DNA of 64,000 nucleotides from JAFCUW01 sp049897565 (GCF_049897565.1 NZ_JAFCWM010000008.1:1-64000), one strand, 5' to 3'. Shown: positions 50,772 to 60,877, counted from the first letter of the stretch. Numbers and translations: made by a program. The notes: a model not told the origin generated them from the sequence alone.

Positions 50772-52796
50772 CTATATATCGAGCGGATCGACCTCGAGCG
50801 ACCATTTCACCCGGCTCTTCATCTCGCGCAGCAGCGCCAGCCACTGCTTGAGGAAGGCCTGCAAGGCCGGCCGCGAGGGCGACTCGACCAGCAGCTGCGC
50901 GCGATCGACGTTGTGCACGCGCGTCATCGTCATCGGAATCGGATCGTGGACGGTGATGCCGTCGGTGGCCAGGCAGTCGCGCGCCTGCTCGAGGAACTCG
51001 ATGGCGCTGGCAAGTTCACGCGCTTCGGCGCGCAGCAAGGCCTGGTAGACGAACGGCGGCAGTGCGGCATCGCGCCGTTCGTCGAGCAGGCCGCCGGCGA
51101 AGCGCTCGTAGTCGTGGTTCACCACCGCGGCGTACAGCGGATGCGAGGCGTAGCGGGTCTGCACCAGCACTTCGCTGACGCTGCCGCCCTCGTTGCGCGC
51201 GGCACGGCCGGCGCGGCCTGCCACCTGCATCAGCTGGGCGAACAGCCGCTCGCTGGCGCGGTAGTCGTGCGAGAACAGCGCGGTGTCCGGATTGAGGATG
51301 CCGACCAGCGTGAGCTTCTTGAAGTCGTGGCCCTTGGCGACCATCTGGGTGCCGATCAGGATGTCGACCTCGCCGCGGTGGACGCTGTCGAACGCCGCCT
51401 GGGCGCTGCCCTTCTTGCGCGTCGAGTCGGCGTCGATGCGCAAAATGCGCGCGTCGGGGAACAGCTGCTGCAGGCCTTCTTCCACGCGCTGGGTGCCGCG
51501 TCCGAGCGGCTGCAGGTCGACGTTGCCGCAGGTCGGGCAGTGGCGCGGAATGCGCAGCTCGAGGCTGCAGTGGTGGCAGCGCAGCCGGTGCTCCGGCTTG
51601 TGCAGCACCATGTGCGCGGTGCAGCGGGTGCATTCGCTGATCCAGCCGCACGCCTCGCAGCAGATCACCGGCGCATAGCCGCGCCGGTTCAAAAACAGCA
51701 GCGACTGTTCGCCGCGCTCCATGCGCTGGCGCAGCGCCGCCACCAGGTGCGAGGTCAGGCCGTCCTTCGGCCGGTCCTTCTCCATGTCGAGCAGCTTGAC
51801 GCGCGGCAGCACCGCATCCTTGACGGCGCGCTCGCGCAGTTCGAGCTTGCGGTAGCGCCCCGAGCCGGCGTGGTGCCAGCTTTCCAGCGACGGCGTGGCC
51901 GAGCCGAGCACGATCGGGATGGCCAGCTGGCGCGCGCGCCACACCGCCAGGTCGCGCGCCGAATAGCGCAGCCCTTCCTGCTGCTTGTACGACGGGTCGT
52001 GCTCCTCGTCGATGACGATCAGGCGCAGGTGCGGCAGCGACGCCAGGATCGACAGGCGGGTGCCGAGGATGATGCGGGCCTGGCCCTGGTGGGCGGCGAG
52101 CCAGTGCAGCATGCGCTCGCCCTCGGACAGGCTGCTGTGCAAGGTGGCCAGCATCAGACCGGGGAAGCGCGCACGGATATTGCCCTCGAGCTGGGGCGTC
52201 AGGTTGATCTCCGGGACCAGGATCAGGATCTGCGCGCGCGCGTCGCGCGCCAGCACCTGGGCGCAGGCCTGCAGATACACTTCGGTCTTGCCGCTGCCGG
52301 TGACGCCGTACAGCAGGATCGGCGTGAAGCCGTCGGCGCCGCCGATGGCGTCGGCCGCCAGCTGCTGGGCGTCGTTGAGCAGCGGGGTGCCGACGGCGGT
52401 GTCGTCGCCGGCGCCGCGATCGCCCTTGGCCAGCTTCTTGAGCGCGCGGTCGAGGGCCACGGTGGTCAGCACGCGCAGGTTCTTCGGCAGGCCGGGCAGC
52501 GCCACTTCGCCGAGCGGGCGCTGATAGTAGTCGGCGGCGAAGGTGGCCAGCGCCAGCCAGGCCGGCGACAACGGCGACAACTGGTTGCGCACGGCCAGCG
52601 CATCCTTGAGCTTTTCGGCCGGCACGTCCGTCTCGGTGCCCACCGCGACAATCAGCCCGACCACCTCGCGCCGGCCAAAACTGACCAGCGCCAGCTGCCC
52701 GGCCAGCGGCTCGGCGCCAGCGGCGCACGGCCAGCGGTAATCGAAGCAGCTATTGAGCGGCGTGTCGAGCGCGATCGTGAGGATGCAGAACGTCAT
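50772..52796 (-). CDS. priA: primosomal protein N' (PriA helicase)
   Basis: PriA reloads the replicative helicase at stalled forks. The 674-residue product has the N-terminal DNA-binding domain (VALDTPLNSCFDYRW-like opening), helicase motif I LLYGVTGSGKTEVYLQ (about residue 170), motif II DEEHDPSYKQQ, and the zinc-binding insert CCEACGWISECTRCTAHM ... CHHCSLELRIPRHCPTCGN (about 395-430), which has eight cysteines. Motif VI (QVAGRAGRA) is also seen. Upstream lies a 675-bp spacer with DnaA-box-like words, then hemE in the same orientation. Confidence 0.95.
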   Translation of the reverse strand: MTFCILTIALDTPLNSCFDYRWPCAAGAEPLAGQLALVSFGRREVVGLIVAVGTETDVPAEKLKDALAVRNQLSPLSPAWLALATFAADYYQRPLGEVALPGLPKNLRVLTTVALDRALKKLAKGDRGAGDDTAVGTPLLNDAQQLAADAIGGADGFTPILLYGVTGSGKTEVYLQACAQVLARDARAQILILVPEINLTPQLEGNIRARFPGLMLATLHSSLSEGERMLHWLAAHQGQARIILGTRLSILASLPHLRLIVIDEEHDPSYKQQEGLRYSARDLAVWRARQLAIPIVLGSATPSLESWHHAGSGRYRKLELRERAVKDAVLPRVKLLDMEKDRPKDGLTSHLVAALRQRMERGEQSLLFLNRRGYAPVICCEACGWISECTRCTAHMVLHKPEHRLRCHHCSLELRIPRHCPTCGNVDLQPLGRGTQRVEEGLQQLFPDARILRIDADSTRKKGSAQAAFDSVHRGEVDILIGTQMVAKGHDFKKLTLVGILNPDTALFSHDYRASERLFAQLMQVAGRAGRAARNEGGSVSEVLVQTRYASHPLYAAVVNHDYERFAGGLLDERRDAALPPFVYQALLRAEARELASAIEFLEQARDCLATDGITVHDPIPMTMTRVHNVDRAQLLVESPSRPALQAFLKQWLALLREMKSRVKWSLEVDPLDI

Positions 52797-53471
52797 TCAG
52801 GCGCTTCGGGCCGACGCCGCGCAGCCGCCAAAGGGTGCTGTCGAGCATGTGGACAACTTTGTGGACAATAGCATTCGGCGGCAGTCGTAAAGTTTGTTGT
52901 TAATCAAGAGACTAACGGATCGACCGAAAATCAAGAAAAAATTGTCTTTTATAATCAATCACTTGGAAATCGCGTCATAGACACGTCACATTTGCGTTTC
53001 TAACTGCGCGGTTGTGCATAACTGATCGATCCGGGCAATCTTCCTCGCGCAGCAGTGTGCGAAAAAACACAACGATCGGCCTTCAAGCGCCGCTTTGCGG
53101 CGCCGGAGATATTGGCGCCGGAGATTGCGCCCGCTCCCTCGAATGCATATGAAAATATCATGCATTGCAGCACCAACCTCATGTGAAACCTGCGCAACCG
53201 CGCTAAGTCACGGAAACCAAAGGACTTTCACTTTTTATCCACACAGCCTGTTGATAACTTTGTGGACAATGTTCGGAAAAGCGTGCGTTCCCTCTGAAAC
53301 CATCCCCTTGCTGCGCTTTGGTGCCGCACCGCAAGAGATTTATTCTCCATGTAAATCAAGCACTTGGAAAAAAGATGGCAAGCCAGCATCACCGTCCCGA
53401 TCTAATTATTGCCTCAACGAAACATGTGAATAAGTGTGAATATGTAAGGCCGCTAACTGGCGCAAACCGCC
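52797..53471. other. AT-richer spacer with DnaA-box-like cluster
   Basis: No protein or RNA gene is recognised in these 675 bp. DnaA-box-like words are: TGTGGACAA at 52848 and 52860; TGTGCATAA at 53013 (a perfect TTATNCACA on the minus strand); TTATCCACA at 53235 (the perfect consensus); TGTTGATAA at 53249; and TGTGGACAA at 53261. AT-rich runs lie between (for example 52929-52962). AACTTTGTGGACAAT and AATCAAxCACTTGGAAA each occur twice, about 400 bp apart, as if the spacer contains a diverged duplication. Possible roles are a replication origin or a DnaA-titrating or reactivating site. Confidence 0.55.
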
Positions 53472-54554
53472 TCAGCCGGCCCGCTGCGCGCGGCTGAAGC
53501 CGTGCACCGCTTCGACCATCGCGGTCACCGATTCGGGCGGCGTGAACTGCGAGATGCCGTGGCCGAGGTTGAACACGTGGCCGGAGCCGGCCGACGGCTT
53601 GCCATAGGCGGTCAGCGAACGCTCCACTTCGGCGCGGATCTGCTCCGGGCTGGCGAACAGGATGGCCGGGTCGAGGTTGCCCTGCAAGGCGACCTTGTGG
53701 CCGACCAGCGCGCGCGCGCGGCCCAGGTTGACGGTCCAGTCCAGTCCTACCGCATCGGCGCCGATGTCGGCGATCTGGTCGAGCCACAGTCCACCGCCCT
53801 TGGTAAATACCACCGCGGGGATGCGCACGCCGTCCTTGTCGCGCTTGAGCTGCCCGATCACCTGCTGCATGTACTCGAGCGAGAACTCCTGGTAGGCGCC
53901 GTCGGCCAGCGCGCCGCCCCACGAGTCGAAGATCATCACGGCCTGGGCGCCGGCGTCGATCTGCGCGTTCAGGTACTGCGCCACGGCGCTGGCATTGGTT
54001 GCCAGGATATGGTGCATCAGGTCGGGACGGTTGTAGGCCATCTTTTTGATGGTGTGGAACTCCTTCGAGCCGCCGCCTTCGACCATGTAGCAGGCCAGTG
54101 TCCAGGGACTGCCGGAAAAACCGATCAGCGGCACGCGGCCGTTCAGTTCAGTGCGGATCTGGGTGACGGCCTTGAACACGTAGTCGAGCGATTCCATGTC
54201 GGGCGCGCGCAGCGCCATCACGTCCGTTTCGGTGCGCAGCGGGCGCTCGAATTTCGGTCCTTCGCCTTCGACGAAGTACAGGCCCAGGCCCATCGCGTCG
54301 GGCACGGTGAGGATGTCGGAAAACAGGATCGACGCGTCCAGCGCGTAGCGGTCGAGCGGCTGCAGCGTCACTTCGGTGGCGTAGTCGGGATTTTTCGCCA
54401 GGCCGAGGAACGAGCCGGCCCGCTCGCGCGTGGCGCGGTATTCGGGCAGGTAGCGGCCGGCCTGGCGCATCAGCCACACCGGCGTGTAGTCGGTGGGCTG
54501 GCGCAGCAGCGCGCGCAGGAAGGTGTCGTTCTGGAGCGGGGCGAATTGGGGCAT
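53472..54554 (-). CDS. hemE: uroporphyrinogen decarboxylase
   Basis: The enzyme decarboxylates uroporphyrinogen III to coproporphyrinogen III in heme synthesis, in the cytosol. The 360-residue product has the signature PVWLMRQAGRYLPEYRATRE (about residues 25-45) with the substrate-binding Arg residues. Catalytic-Asp segments are ASILFSDILTVPDAMG and MIFDSWGGAL, and the end is typical (VFNLGHGISQFTPPESVTAM VEAVH). The ATG at 54554 is chosen for family alignment. It is divergent from the S9 peptidase gene. Confidence 0.96.
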   Translation of the reverse strand: MPQFAPLQNDTFLRALLRQPTDYTPVWLMRQAGRYLPEYRATRERAGSFLGLAKNPDYATEVTLQPLDRYALDASILFSDILTVPDAMGLGLYFVEGEGPKFERPLRTETDVMALRAPDMESLDYVFKAVTQIRTELNGRVPLIGFSGSPWTLACYMVEGGGSKEFHTIKKMAYNRPDLMHHILATNASAVAQYLNAQIDAGAQAVMIFDSWGGALADGAYQEFSLEYMQQVIGQLKRDKDGVRIPAVVFTKGGGLWLDQIADIGADAVGLDWTVNLGRARALVGHKVALQGNLDPAILFASPEQIRAEVERSLTAYGKPSAGSGHVFNLGHGISQFTPPESVTAMVEAVHGFSRAQRAG

Positions 54555-54694
54555 GGGAGCAGGCGGTAGCTTGGAGAAAGGCGCTATTATCGCACTGTCC
54601 GGTCGCGCTTCGCACACTTGCCGCTGTCGCAAGAGTGGATGTTTGGCGCGGGATTATCTATCATGCCATACCGCCTCCACCAGATCGCCCGCCA

Positions 54695-56635
54695 ATGACC
54701 ATATCGAACAGCAAACAAGCCGCCGTCTGCGGCGCCTGGCCTTCGCCCATCAGCGCGGCCATCGTCGCCGCCGGCGCGTCGCCGTTGTCGCAGGTGGTGC
54801 AGGACGGCGCCGACACGTACTGGCTGGCCGGCCGCGCCAGCGAGGGCGGCCGCACCACGCTGCTGCGCCAGCGCGGCGCCGACGTCGCCGAGCTCACGCC
54901 CGCGCCGTTCAATGTGCGCAGCCGCGTGCACGAATACGGCGGCGGCGCCCTGCTGGTGGCCGACGGCGCCGTCTACTTTTCGAACTTCGCCGACAACCGG
55001 CTGTACGTGCTGGCCGAAGGGTACGGCGCGGTCGCGCTGACGGCCGAGAGCTCGCACCGCTACGCCGACTTCGTGCTCGACCGCCAGCGCCAGCGCCTGG
55101 TCGCGGTGCGCGAAAGCCATGCCGCCGACGGTCATCCGGTCAACACGGTGTGCGCGATCGGCTTCGACGGCAGCGAGACGGTGCTGGCCGAAGGCAGCGA
55201 TTTTTATGCCGCGCCGCGCCTGTCCCCTGGCGGCAGCCAGCTGGCCTGGATGAGCTGGAACCACCCGCGCATGCCATGGCAGGGCACCGAACTGTGGCTG
55301 GCCGATATCGACGCCGGCGGCGTTATGGTCAACGCGCGCCTGGTCGCCGGCGGCGCCGACGAGTCGATCTGCCAGCCTGAATGGTCGCCCGGCGGCGTGC
55401 TGCACTTCGTCTCGGACCGCAGCGGCTGGTGGAACCTGTATCGCTTCGACGGCACGGCGGCGCAACCGCTGTGCGAGCGCGCCGCCGAATTCGGCGCGCC
55501 GCACTGGTCGTTCGGCGGCTCGATGTACGGCTTCCGCTCGGAGCACGAAATCATCTGCACCTATATAGAGAACGGCGTGAGCCGGCTGGCACAGCTGTCC
55601 ACCGGCAGTGGCAAGCTCCAGTTGATCGCCAATCCGTATGAAGAGATCCGCGAGCTGCGCGTGGCCGGCAGCGTCGTCGCCCTGCTGGGCGGCGCACCGA
55701 CCATCCCGTTGGAACTGGCGCGCATCGACCTCTACACAAGCGGGCACGAAGTGCTGGCCCGCTCGATCACCGAGCTGCCCGATGCAGCCGACCTGTCGGC
55801 CCCGGACAGCATCACCTACCGGACCAGCGGCAACCGGTTGGCGCATGCCTTTTACTACCCGCCCCGCAACGCCAGGTTCGAAGCATCGCCCGGCAGCAAA
55901 CCACCGCTGATGGTGATCAGCCACGGCGGGCCGACCAGCATGGCCAGCAATACGCTGAAACTGGCGACCCAGTTCTGGACCAGCCGCGGCTTCGCCGTGC
56001 TCGACGTGAACTACGGCGGCAGCAGCGGCTTCGGCCGCGCGTACCGCGACGCGCTCAAAGGTCAGTGGGGCGTGATCGACGTCGACGACTGCGTCGCCGG
56101 CGCCCGCCACCTGGCCGCGCGCGGCCTGGTCGATCCGGAGCGGCTGGTGATCCGCGGCGGCAGCGCCGGTGGCCTGACCACGCTGTGCGCGCTGACGTTC
56201 CACGACGTGTTCAAGGCCGGCGCCAGCTACTATGGCGTGTCGGACCTGAAGGGTCTGGACAACGACTCGCACAAGTTCGAATCGCACTACAACGAGTACC
56301 TGATCGCGCCGCAGCCCGAAGCGGAGATGCTGTACCTGCTGCGCTCCCCGATCAACCACGCCACGCAGCTCAAGCGGCCGATGATCTTCTTCCAGGGGTT
56401 AGACGACAAGGTGGTGCCGCCGCAGCAGTCCGAAGTGATGGTCGCCGCGCTGCGCGATGCCGGCGTGCCGGTCGCCTACATCACGCTCGAAGGCGAAGGC
56501 CACGGCTTTCGCAAGGCCGACAGCATCGTGCGCACGCTCGAAGCGGAGCTGTATTTCTACCTGCGCATCTTCGGCGTGACCTCGCCCGAGCCGCTGGCGG
56601 CGGTGGCGATCGACAATCTGCCGGAAGACGCATGA
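54695..56635 (+). CDS. S9 family peptidase (dipeptidyl/acylaminoacyl peptidase type)
   Basis: A 646-residue serine peptidase. An N-terminal beta-propeller of about 370 residues (LSPGGSQLAWMSWNHPRMPW, FVSDRSGWWNLYRFD) is followed by an alpha/beta-hydrolase domain. The hydrolase domain shows the oxyanion strand VISHGGPTSMAS, NYGGSSGFGRAYRD, nucleophile Ser in RGGSAGGLTTL (about residue 492), Asp in FFQGLDDKVVPP and His in GEGHGFRK. No signal peptide is seen, so it is probably cytosolic. Its stop overlaps the start of the SNF2 gene (ATGA), so the two are coupled. Confidence 0.92.
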   Translation: MTISNSKQAAVCGAWPSPISAAIVAAGASPLSQVVQDGADTYWLAGRASEGGRTTLLRQRGADVAELTPAPFNVRSRVHEYGGGALLVADGAVYFSNFADNRLYVLAEGYGAVALTAESSHRYADFVLDRQRQRLVAVRESHAADGHPVNTVCAIGFDGSETVLAEGSDFYAAPRLSPGGSQLAWMSWNHPRMPWQGTELWLADIDAGGVMVNARLVAGGADESICQPEWSPGGVLHFVSDRSGWWNLYRFDGTAAQPLCERAAEFGAPHWSFGGSMYGFRSEHEIICTYIENGVSRLAQLSTGSGKLQLIANPYEEIRELRVAGSVVALLGGAPTIPLELARIDLYTSGHEVLARSITELPDAADLSAPDSITYRTSGNRLAHAFYYPPRNARFEASPGSKPPLMVISHGGPTSMASNTLKLATQFWTSRGFAVLDVNYGGSSGFGRAYRDALKGQWGVIDVDDCVAGARHLAARGLVDPERLVIRGGSAGGLTTLCALTFHDVFKAGASYYGVSDLKGLDNDSHKFESHYNEYLIAPQPEAEMLYLLRSPINHATQLKRPMIFFQGLDDKVVPPQQSEVMVAALRDAGVPVAYITLEGEGHGFRKADSIVRTLEAELYFYLRIFGVTSPEPLAAVAIDNLPEDA

Positions 56636-59600
56636 CGACAAGCAGTTTGCAGCAGCAGTTCAAGGCGTTCACGTCCACCCAGCAGCTGATCGCGGCGCTG
56701 CTGGCGCTGGCAGGCGAACCGATGGGCAAATCGCGCATCGTGCTGCACCTGGCCGAGCTGGGCGTCGTCATCCCGTCCACCACGCTCGACGACGACATCG
56801 AGCTGTTCAAGGCGCTCGGCATCGCCAGCGAATCGGTCGGCCGCGGCTTGACCCTGGCCCCGGACGCGGTATGGCCGGCGATTCGCATCGTGCTCGACAA
56901 CGACATGCTCGAGCCGCTGCGCCGGGTCTACGAAAAGATCACGCCGCTGCGGCGCAACTGGGAAGGCGCGGTGGTGCTGCGCAGCTATCGCCAGGGCGTG
57001 GCGCTGCTGCGCATGGCGCTGGTCGGCGGCGAAGATGCGCGCACCGTCGGCGCGCTGCTCGAAGCGTGCATGGCCTGCCACGAAGCGCTCTACCTGCATC
57101 CGCTGGTCGACATCTGCGCGCGGCCCTTCGAGCCGGCCATGTTCGAACGGATCCACCCGGCCATGCAGGACGAGGTGCTCGGCATCGTGATCGCCAACGC
57201 GCAGCGCGAACCGGCCAGCGCGCCGCTGCTGCGCGACTTTGCCGAGCGCCAGGCGGCGCGCCCCGGCGCCTCGATGTTCCTGCGCTCGGCGCTTGCCGAA
57301 CACCTGATCCTGTGCGGCCGGCTCGACGACGCCGCGCGGCTGCTGGCCGACATGGACCTGTCGTATGCGCAGTTCTACAACGCCGTCATCCTGCTGCTGC
57401 GCGACCGGCGGGACGAAGCGATGCCGATGTTCGAGCAGGCGTTGAAGGCGCTGCGCAAGGAGACCGGCAAGCGCAAGGCGGTCTTCGGCGGCATCGGCGG
57501 CCACCTGTACGTGCTGGCCTTGATTCGCAGCGGCGAGCCGAAACACGACAAGCTGGCCGACGCCTACCTCGACATCGCCACCCGCGCGGTGCAGAACCAT
57601 GACACCGCCGTCTACGTGCAGCTGGCGATGCTGCGCCATATCCGCGGCGGCACCGTCGACCCGGAAGTGCTGCCGTCGCGGAACTGGGAGTCGGCGCTGC
57701 AGCCGGCGATGTTCCGCGCGCTGATGCATTACTGGCTGGCGCTGCCGCATTTGAGCGCCAGGCGCGAACAGCTCGAGGAGCATTTCGACGAGGCGCAGCG
57801 CGCCGGCTTCGACCTGCTGGCGGCGCAATTTGGCTCGCTGCTCGGGCGCCTCGGCGCGGTCGGCCTGGACCAGCAGGCGATCACGCTGCGCCAGCGCCAC
57901 CGCCTCACCGACCTGGCCACCTGGTTCGAGCGCGAGGAGCCGTGGCAGCGCCAGCTCAACGCGCTGATTAACCTGCAGCCGGCGGTGAACGTCGAAACGG
58001 TCAAGGAGTCGCGCCTGGTGTGGATGATCGGCTACGACCCGAGCTGGGGCATCAACAGCATCGAGGCGCGCGAGCAGAAGCGCGACGCGCAGGGCGGCTG
58101 GAGCAAAGGGCGCATGGTTGCGCTGCGGCGCCTGTCCGAGGAAGCCGGCGAGCTCGAATTCCTCACCGCCCAGGACCTGAACGTGATCGCCACCATCAAG
58201 GCGTTCAAGTACTACAGCCATAGCGGTTCGCGCTACGAGCTCGATAACGACAAGGCGGTCGCCGCGCTGATCGGTCACCCGCTGCTGTTCTGGATCGATG
58301 CACCCGGCACCCGCCTCGAACTGCTGCCGGGCGAGCCGGAACTGCTGGTCAAGGCGCGCGCCGGCGAAGTGATGATCACGATGCGCCCGCCGGTGTCGGC
58401 CGGCTCGGACGATATCGAGATCACGAAGGAAACGCCGACCCGGCTGCGCGTGGTGCGCGTGACGGCCGAGCACCGGCGCGTCGGCGCCATCATCGGCGAC
58501 GGCCTGGTGGTGCCGCTGCACGCAGAAAAACAGGTGCTCAAGGCGATCAGTGCGATCTCGTCGATCGTCACGGTGCAGTCGGACATCGGCGGCAGCGCCG
58601 CCGACATCGACCAGGTCGAAGCCGACCCGCGCCTGCACGTGCACCTGCTGCCGTACCAGCAGGGCCTGAAGATGCAGGTGCTGGTGCGCCCGCTGCCGGG
58701 TGCCGGCGCCTACTACCCGCCCGGCAGCGGCGCCGAGAGCGTGATCGCCGACGTCAATGGCGTGCGGGTCGAGGCGCGCCGCAGCCTCAATGCCGAGCGC
58801 GAAGCCGAGCGCCAGCTGATTGCGGCCTGCCACAGCCTCGAGTACGCCGAAGCGGAGCACGGCGAATGGCTGCTTGGCCAGCCGGTGCCGTGCCTGGAGC
58901 TGCTCAGCGAACTGCAGGAGCTCGACCCGGCCAAGGTGCTGGTGGCGTGGCCGGAGGGCGAGTCGTTCAGGGTCAGCAAGAAGGTCGACTCGAAATCGGT
59001 GCGCCTGACCATCAAGCGCGACAAGGACTGGTTCGCCGCCAACGGCGAAGTGCAGGTCGACGAGACGCGCATCATGGACCTGCGCGCGCTGCTCGACATG
59101 CTGCGCTCGAGCCAGGGCCGCTTTGTCGCGCTGGGCGACAACCAGTTCGTGGCGCTGTCGTCGGAACTGCACCGGCGCCTGATGGAGCTCGCTTCCTTTG
59201 GCGACAACCACGCGGACGGCGTGCGCGTGCATCCGCTGGCCAGCTTCGCGCTGGAAGAACTGGCGGAGGGTGCCGGCGGCGTCAACGGCGACAAGCTGTG
59301 GAAAGAACACCTCAAGAAGATGGCCGACAACAGCGCGTTCACGCCGCAGCTGCCAAGCACGCTGCAGGCCGAACTGCGCGACTATCAGCTGGAGGGCTTC
59401 GAGTGGCTGGCGCGCCTGGCCCACTGGGGCGTGGGCGCCTGCCTGGCCGACGACATGGGACTTGGCAAGACAGTGCAGGCGCTGGCGCTGCTGCTCTCGC
59501 GCGCGCCGCAGGGGCCGGCGCTGGTGATCGCGCCGACGTCGGTGTGCATGAACTGGATCGCCGAGGCGGAGAAGTTCGCGCCGACCCTGAAGGTGAAGCT

Positions 59601-60765
59601 GTTCGGCGCCGGCGACCGCGCGGCGATGCTGGAAGGCGTCGAAGGCTTCGACCTGGTGATCGCCAGCTACGGCCTGCTGCAGCTGGAAGCGGCATCGTTC
59701 GCCAAGGTGCAGTGGCACACCATCGTGCTCGACGAAGCGCAGGCGATCAAGAACAACGCGACCAAGCGGTCGCAGGCAGTGATGGCGCTGCAGGGCGACT
59801 TCCGCATGGTGGCCACCGGCACGCCGCTGGAAAACCACCTCGGCGAATTGTGGAACCTGTTCCGCTTCATCAATCCGGGCCTGCTCGGCACCAGCGACCA
59901 GTTCTCGCTGCGCTTCGCCGGCCCGATCGAGCGGGCGCAGGACAAGCGCGCGGAAGCAGGCGCGCGGATCCGGCTGCGGCGCCTGATCCGGCCGTTCATC
60001 CTGCGCCGCACCAAGGCGCAGGTGCTGGCCGAACTACCGCCGCGCACCGAAATCGTGCTGCCGGTCGACCTGACGGCGGAAGAAACGGCGCTGTACGAGT
60101 CGCTGCGCCGCGACGCCATCGAAAAGCTCGCCTCGCTGCAAGCGCCTGAGAGCCAGAAGTCGATCCAGATCCTCGCCGAAATGATGAAGCTGCGGCGCGC
60201 CTGCTGCAACCCGATGCTGGTGGCGCCCGAACTGGGACTGGCCAGCAGCAAGCTGGCGGTGTTCGCGCGCCTGCTCGACGACTTGCTGGAGAATCGCCAC
60301 AAGGTGCTCGTGTTCAGCCAGTTCGTCGACCACCTGACCTTGATCCGCCAGCACCTCGATGCCCGCGGCATCGGCTACCAGTACCTCGACGGCTCGACGC
60401 CCATGTTGGAGCGCAAGAAGCGGGTCGACGCCTTCCAGGGCGGCGAAGGCGACGTATTCTTGATCAGCCTGAAGGCAGGCGGCGTCGGCATCAACCTGAC
60501 CGCGGCCGACTACGTGATCCACATGGACCCGTGGTGGAATCCGGCGGTCGAGGACCAGGCGTCCGACCGCGCGCACCGCATGGGGCAGCAGCGGCCGGTG
60601 ACGATCTACCGGCTGGTGGCGCGCCACACGATCGAGGAAGGCATCGTCGAGCTGCACAAGCACAAGCGCGACCTGGCCGACAGCCTGCTGGAGGGGTCGG
60701 ACCTGTCGGCGCGCATGTCGCCCGGCGACATGCTGCGGATGCTGCAGGAGGGGCTGGCGCGCTGA
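56632..60765 (+). CDS. SNF2/DEAD-like helicase with long N-terminal region
   Basis: A 1377-residue protein. The last 460 or so residues are a Swi2/Snf2 ATPase: motif I ADDMGLGKTVQAL (about residue 940), motif II LDEAQAIKN (about 1033), motif III ATGTPLENH, and the C-terminal helicase lobe with FSQFVDHLTLIRQHL, LISLKAGGVGINLTAADYVI and QASDRAHRMGQQRPV. The first 900 residues are mostly helical and contain no motif I can name, apart from an N-terminal winged-helix-like stretch. The frame is open far upstream, but the ATG at 56632 overlaps the peptidase stop and starts the real protein. Such proteins act on DNA-protein complexes; the target is unknown. Confidence 0.9.
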   Translation: MTTSSLQQQFKAFTSTQQLIAALLALAGEPMGKSRIVLHLAELGVVIPSTTLDDDIELFKALGIASESVGRGLTLAPDAVWPAIRIVLDNDMLEPLRRVYEKITPLRRNWEGAVVLRSYRQGVALLRMALVGGEDARTVGALLEACMACHEALYLHPLVDICARPFEPAMFERIHPAMQDEVLGIVIANAQREPASAPLLRDFAERQAARPGASMFLRSALAEHLILCGRLDDAARLLADMDLSYAQFYNAVILLLRDRRDEAMPMFEQALKALRKETGKRKAVFGGIGGHLYVLALIRSGEPKHDKLADAYLDIATRAVQNHDTAVYVQLAMLRHIRGGTVDPEVLPSRNWESALQPAMFRALMHYWLALPHLSARREQLEEHFDEAQRAGFDLLAAQFGSLLGRLGAVGLDQQAITLRQRHRLTDLATWFEREEPWQRQLNALINLQPAVNVETVKESRLVWMIGYDPSWGINSIEAREQKRDAQGGWSKGRMVALRRLSEEAGELEFLTAQDLNVIATIKAFKYYSHSGSRYELDNDKAVAALIGHPLLFWIDAPGTRLELLPGEPELLVKARAGEVMITMRPPVSAGSDDIEITKETPTRLRVVRVTAEHRRVGAIIGDGLVVPLHAEKQVLKAISAISSIVTVQSDIGGSAADIDQVEADPRLHVHLLPYQQGLKMQVLVRPLPGAGAYYPPGSGAESVIADVNGVRVEARRSLNAEREAERQLIAACHSLEYAEAEHGEWLLGQPVPCLELLSELQELDPAKVLVAWPEGESFRVSKKVDSKSVRLTIKRDKDWFAANGEVQVDETRIMDLRALLDMLRSSQGRFVALGDNQFVALSSELHRRLMELASFGDNHADGVRVHPLASFALEELAEGAGGVNGDKLWKEHLKKMADNSAFTPQLPSTLQAELRDYQLEGFEWLARLAHWGVGACLADDMGLGKTVQALALLLSRAPQGPALVIAPTSVCMNWIAEAEKFAPTLKVKLFGAGDRAAMLEGVEGFDLVIASYGLLQLEAASFAKVQWHTIVLDEAQAIKNNATKRSQAVMALQGDFRMVATGTPLENHLGELWNLFRFINPGLLGTSDQFSLRFAGPIERAQDKRAEAGARIRLRRLIRPFILRRTKAQVLAELPPRTEIVLPVDLTAEETALYESLRRDAIEKLASLQAPESQKSIQILAEMMKLRRACCNPMLVAPELGLASSKLAVFARLLDDLLENRHKVLVFSQFVDHLTLIRQHLDARGIGYQYLDGSTPMLERKKRVDAFQGGEGDVFLISLKAGGVGINLTAADYVIHMDPWWNPAVEDQASDRAHRMGQQRPVTIYRLVARHTIEEGIVELHKHKRDLADSLLEGSDLSARMSPGDMLRMLQEGLAR

Positions 60766-60784
60766 TACCTGCGTTTCGTGGGCC

Positions 60785-60868
60785 AGCCTGCTGGAGGGCT
60801 CGGATCTGTCGGCGCGGATGTCGCCGGGCGACATGCTGCGGATGCTGCGGGAAGACCTGGCGCGGTAA
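60785..60868 (+). repeat. second copy of the SNF2 gene's 3' end
   Basis: These 84 bases repeat 60682-60765 with scattered changes. The translation SLLEGSDLSARMSPGDMLRM LREDLAR-stop differs from the gene's own end only at its last few residues (QEGLAR). The copy begins 19 bases after the real stop and has no start codon. It is a duplicated tail, directly followed by a large hairpin. Confidence 0.88.
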
Positions 60869-60877
60869 CGGTCAAAC

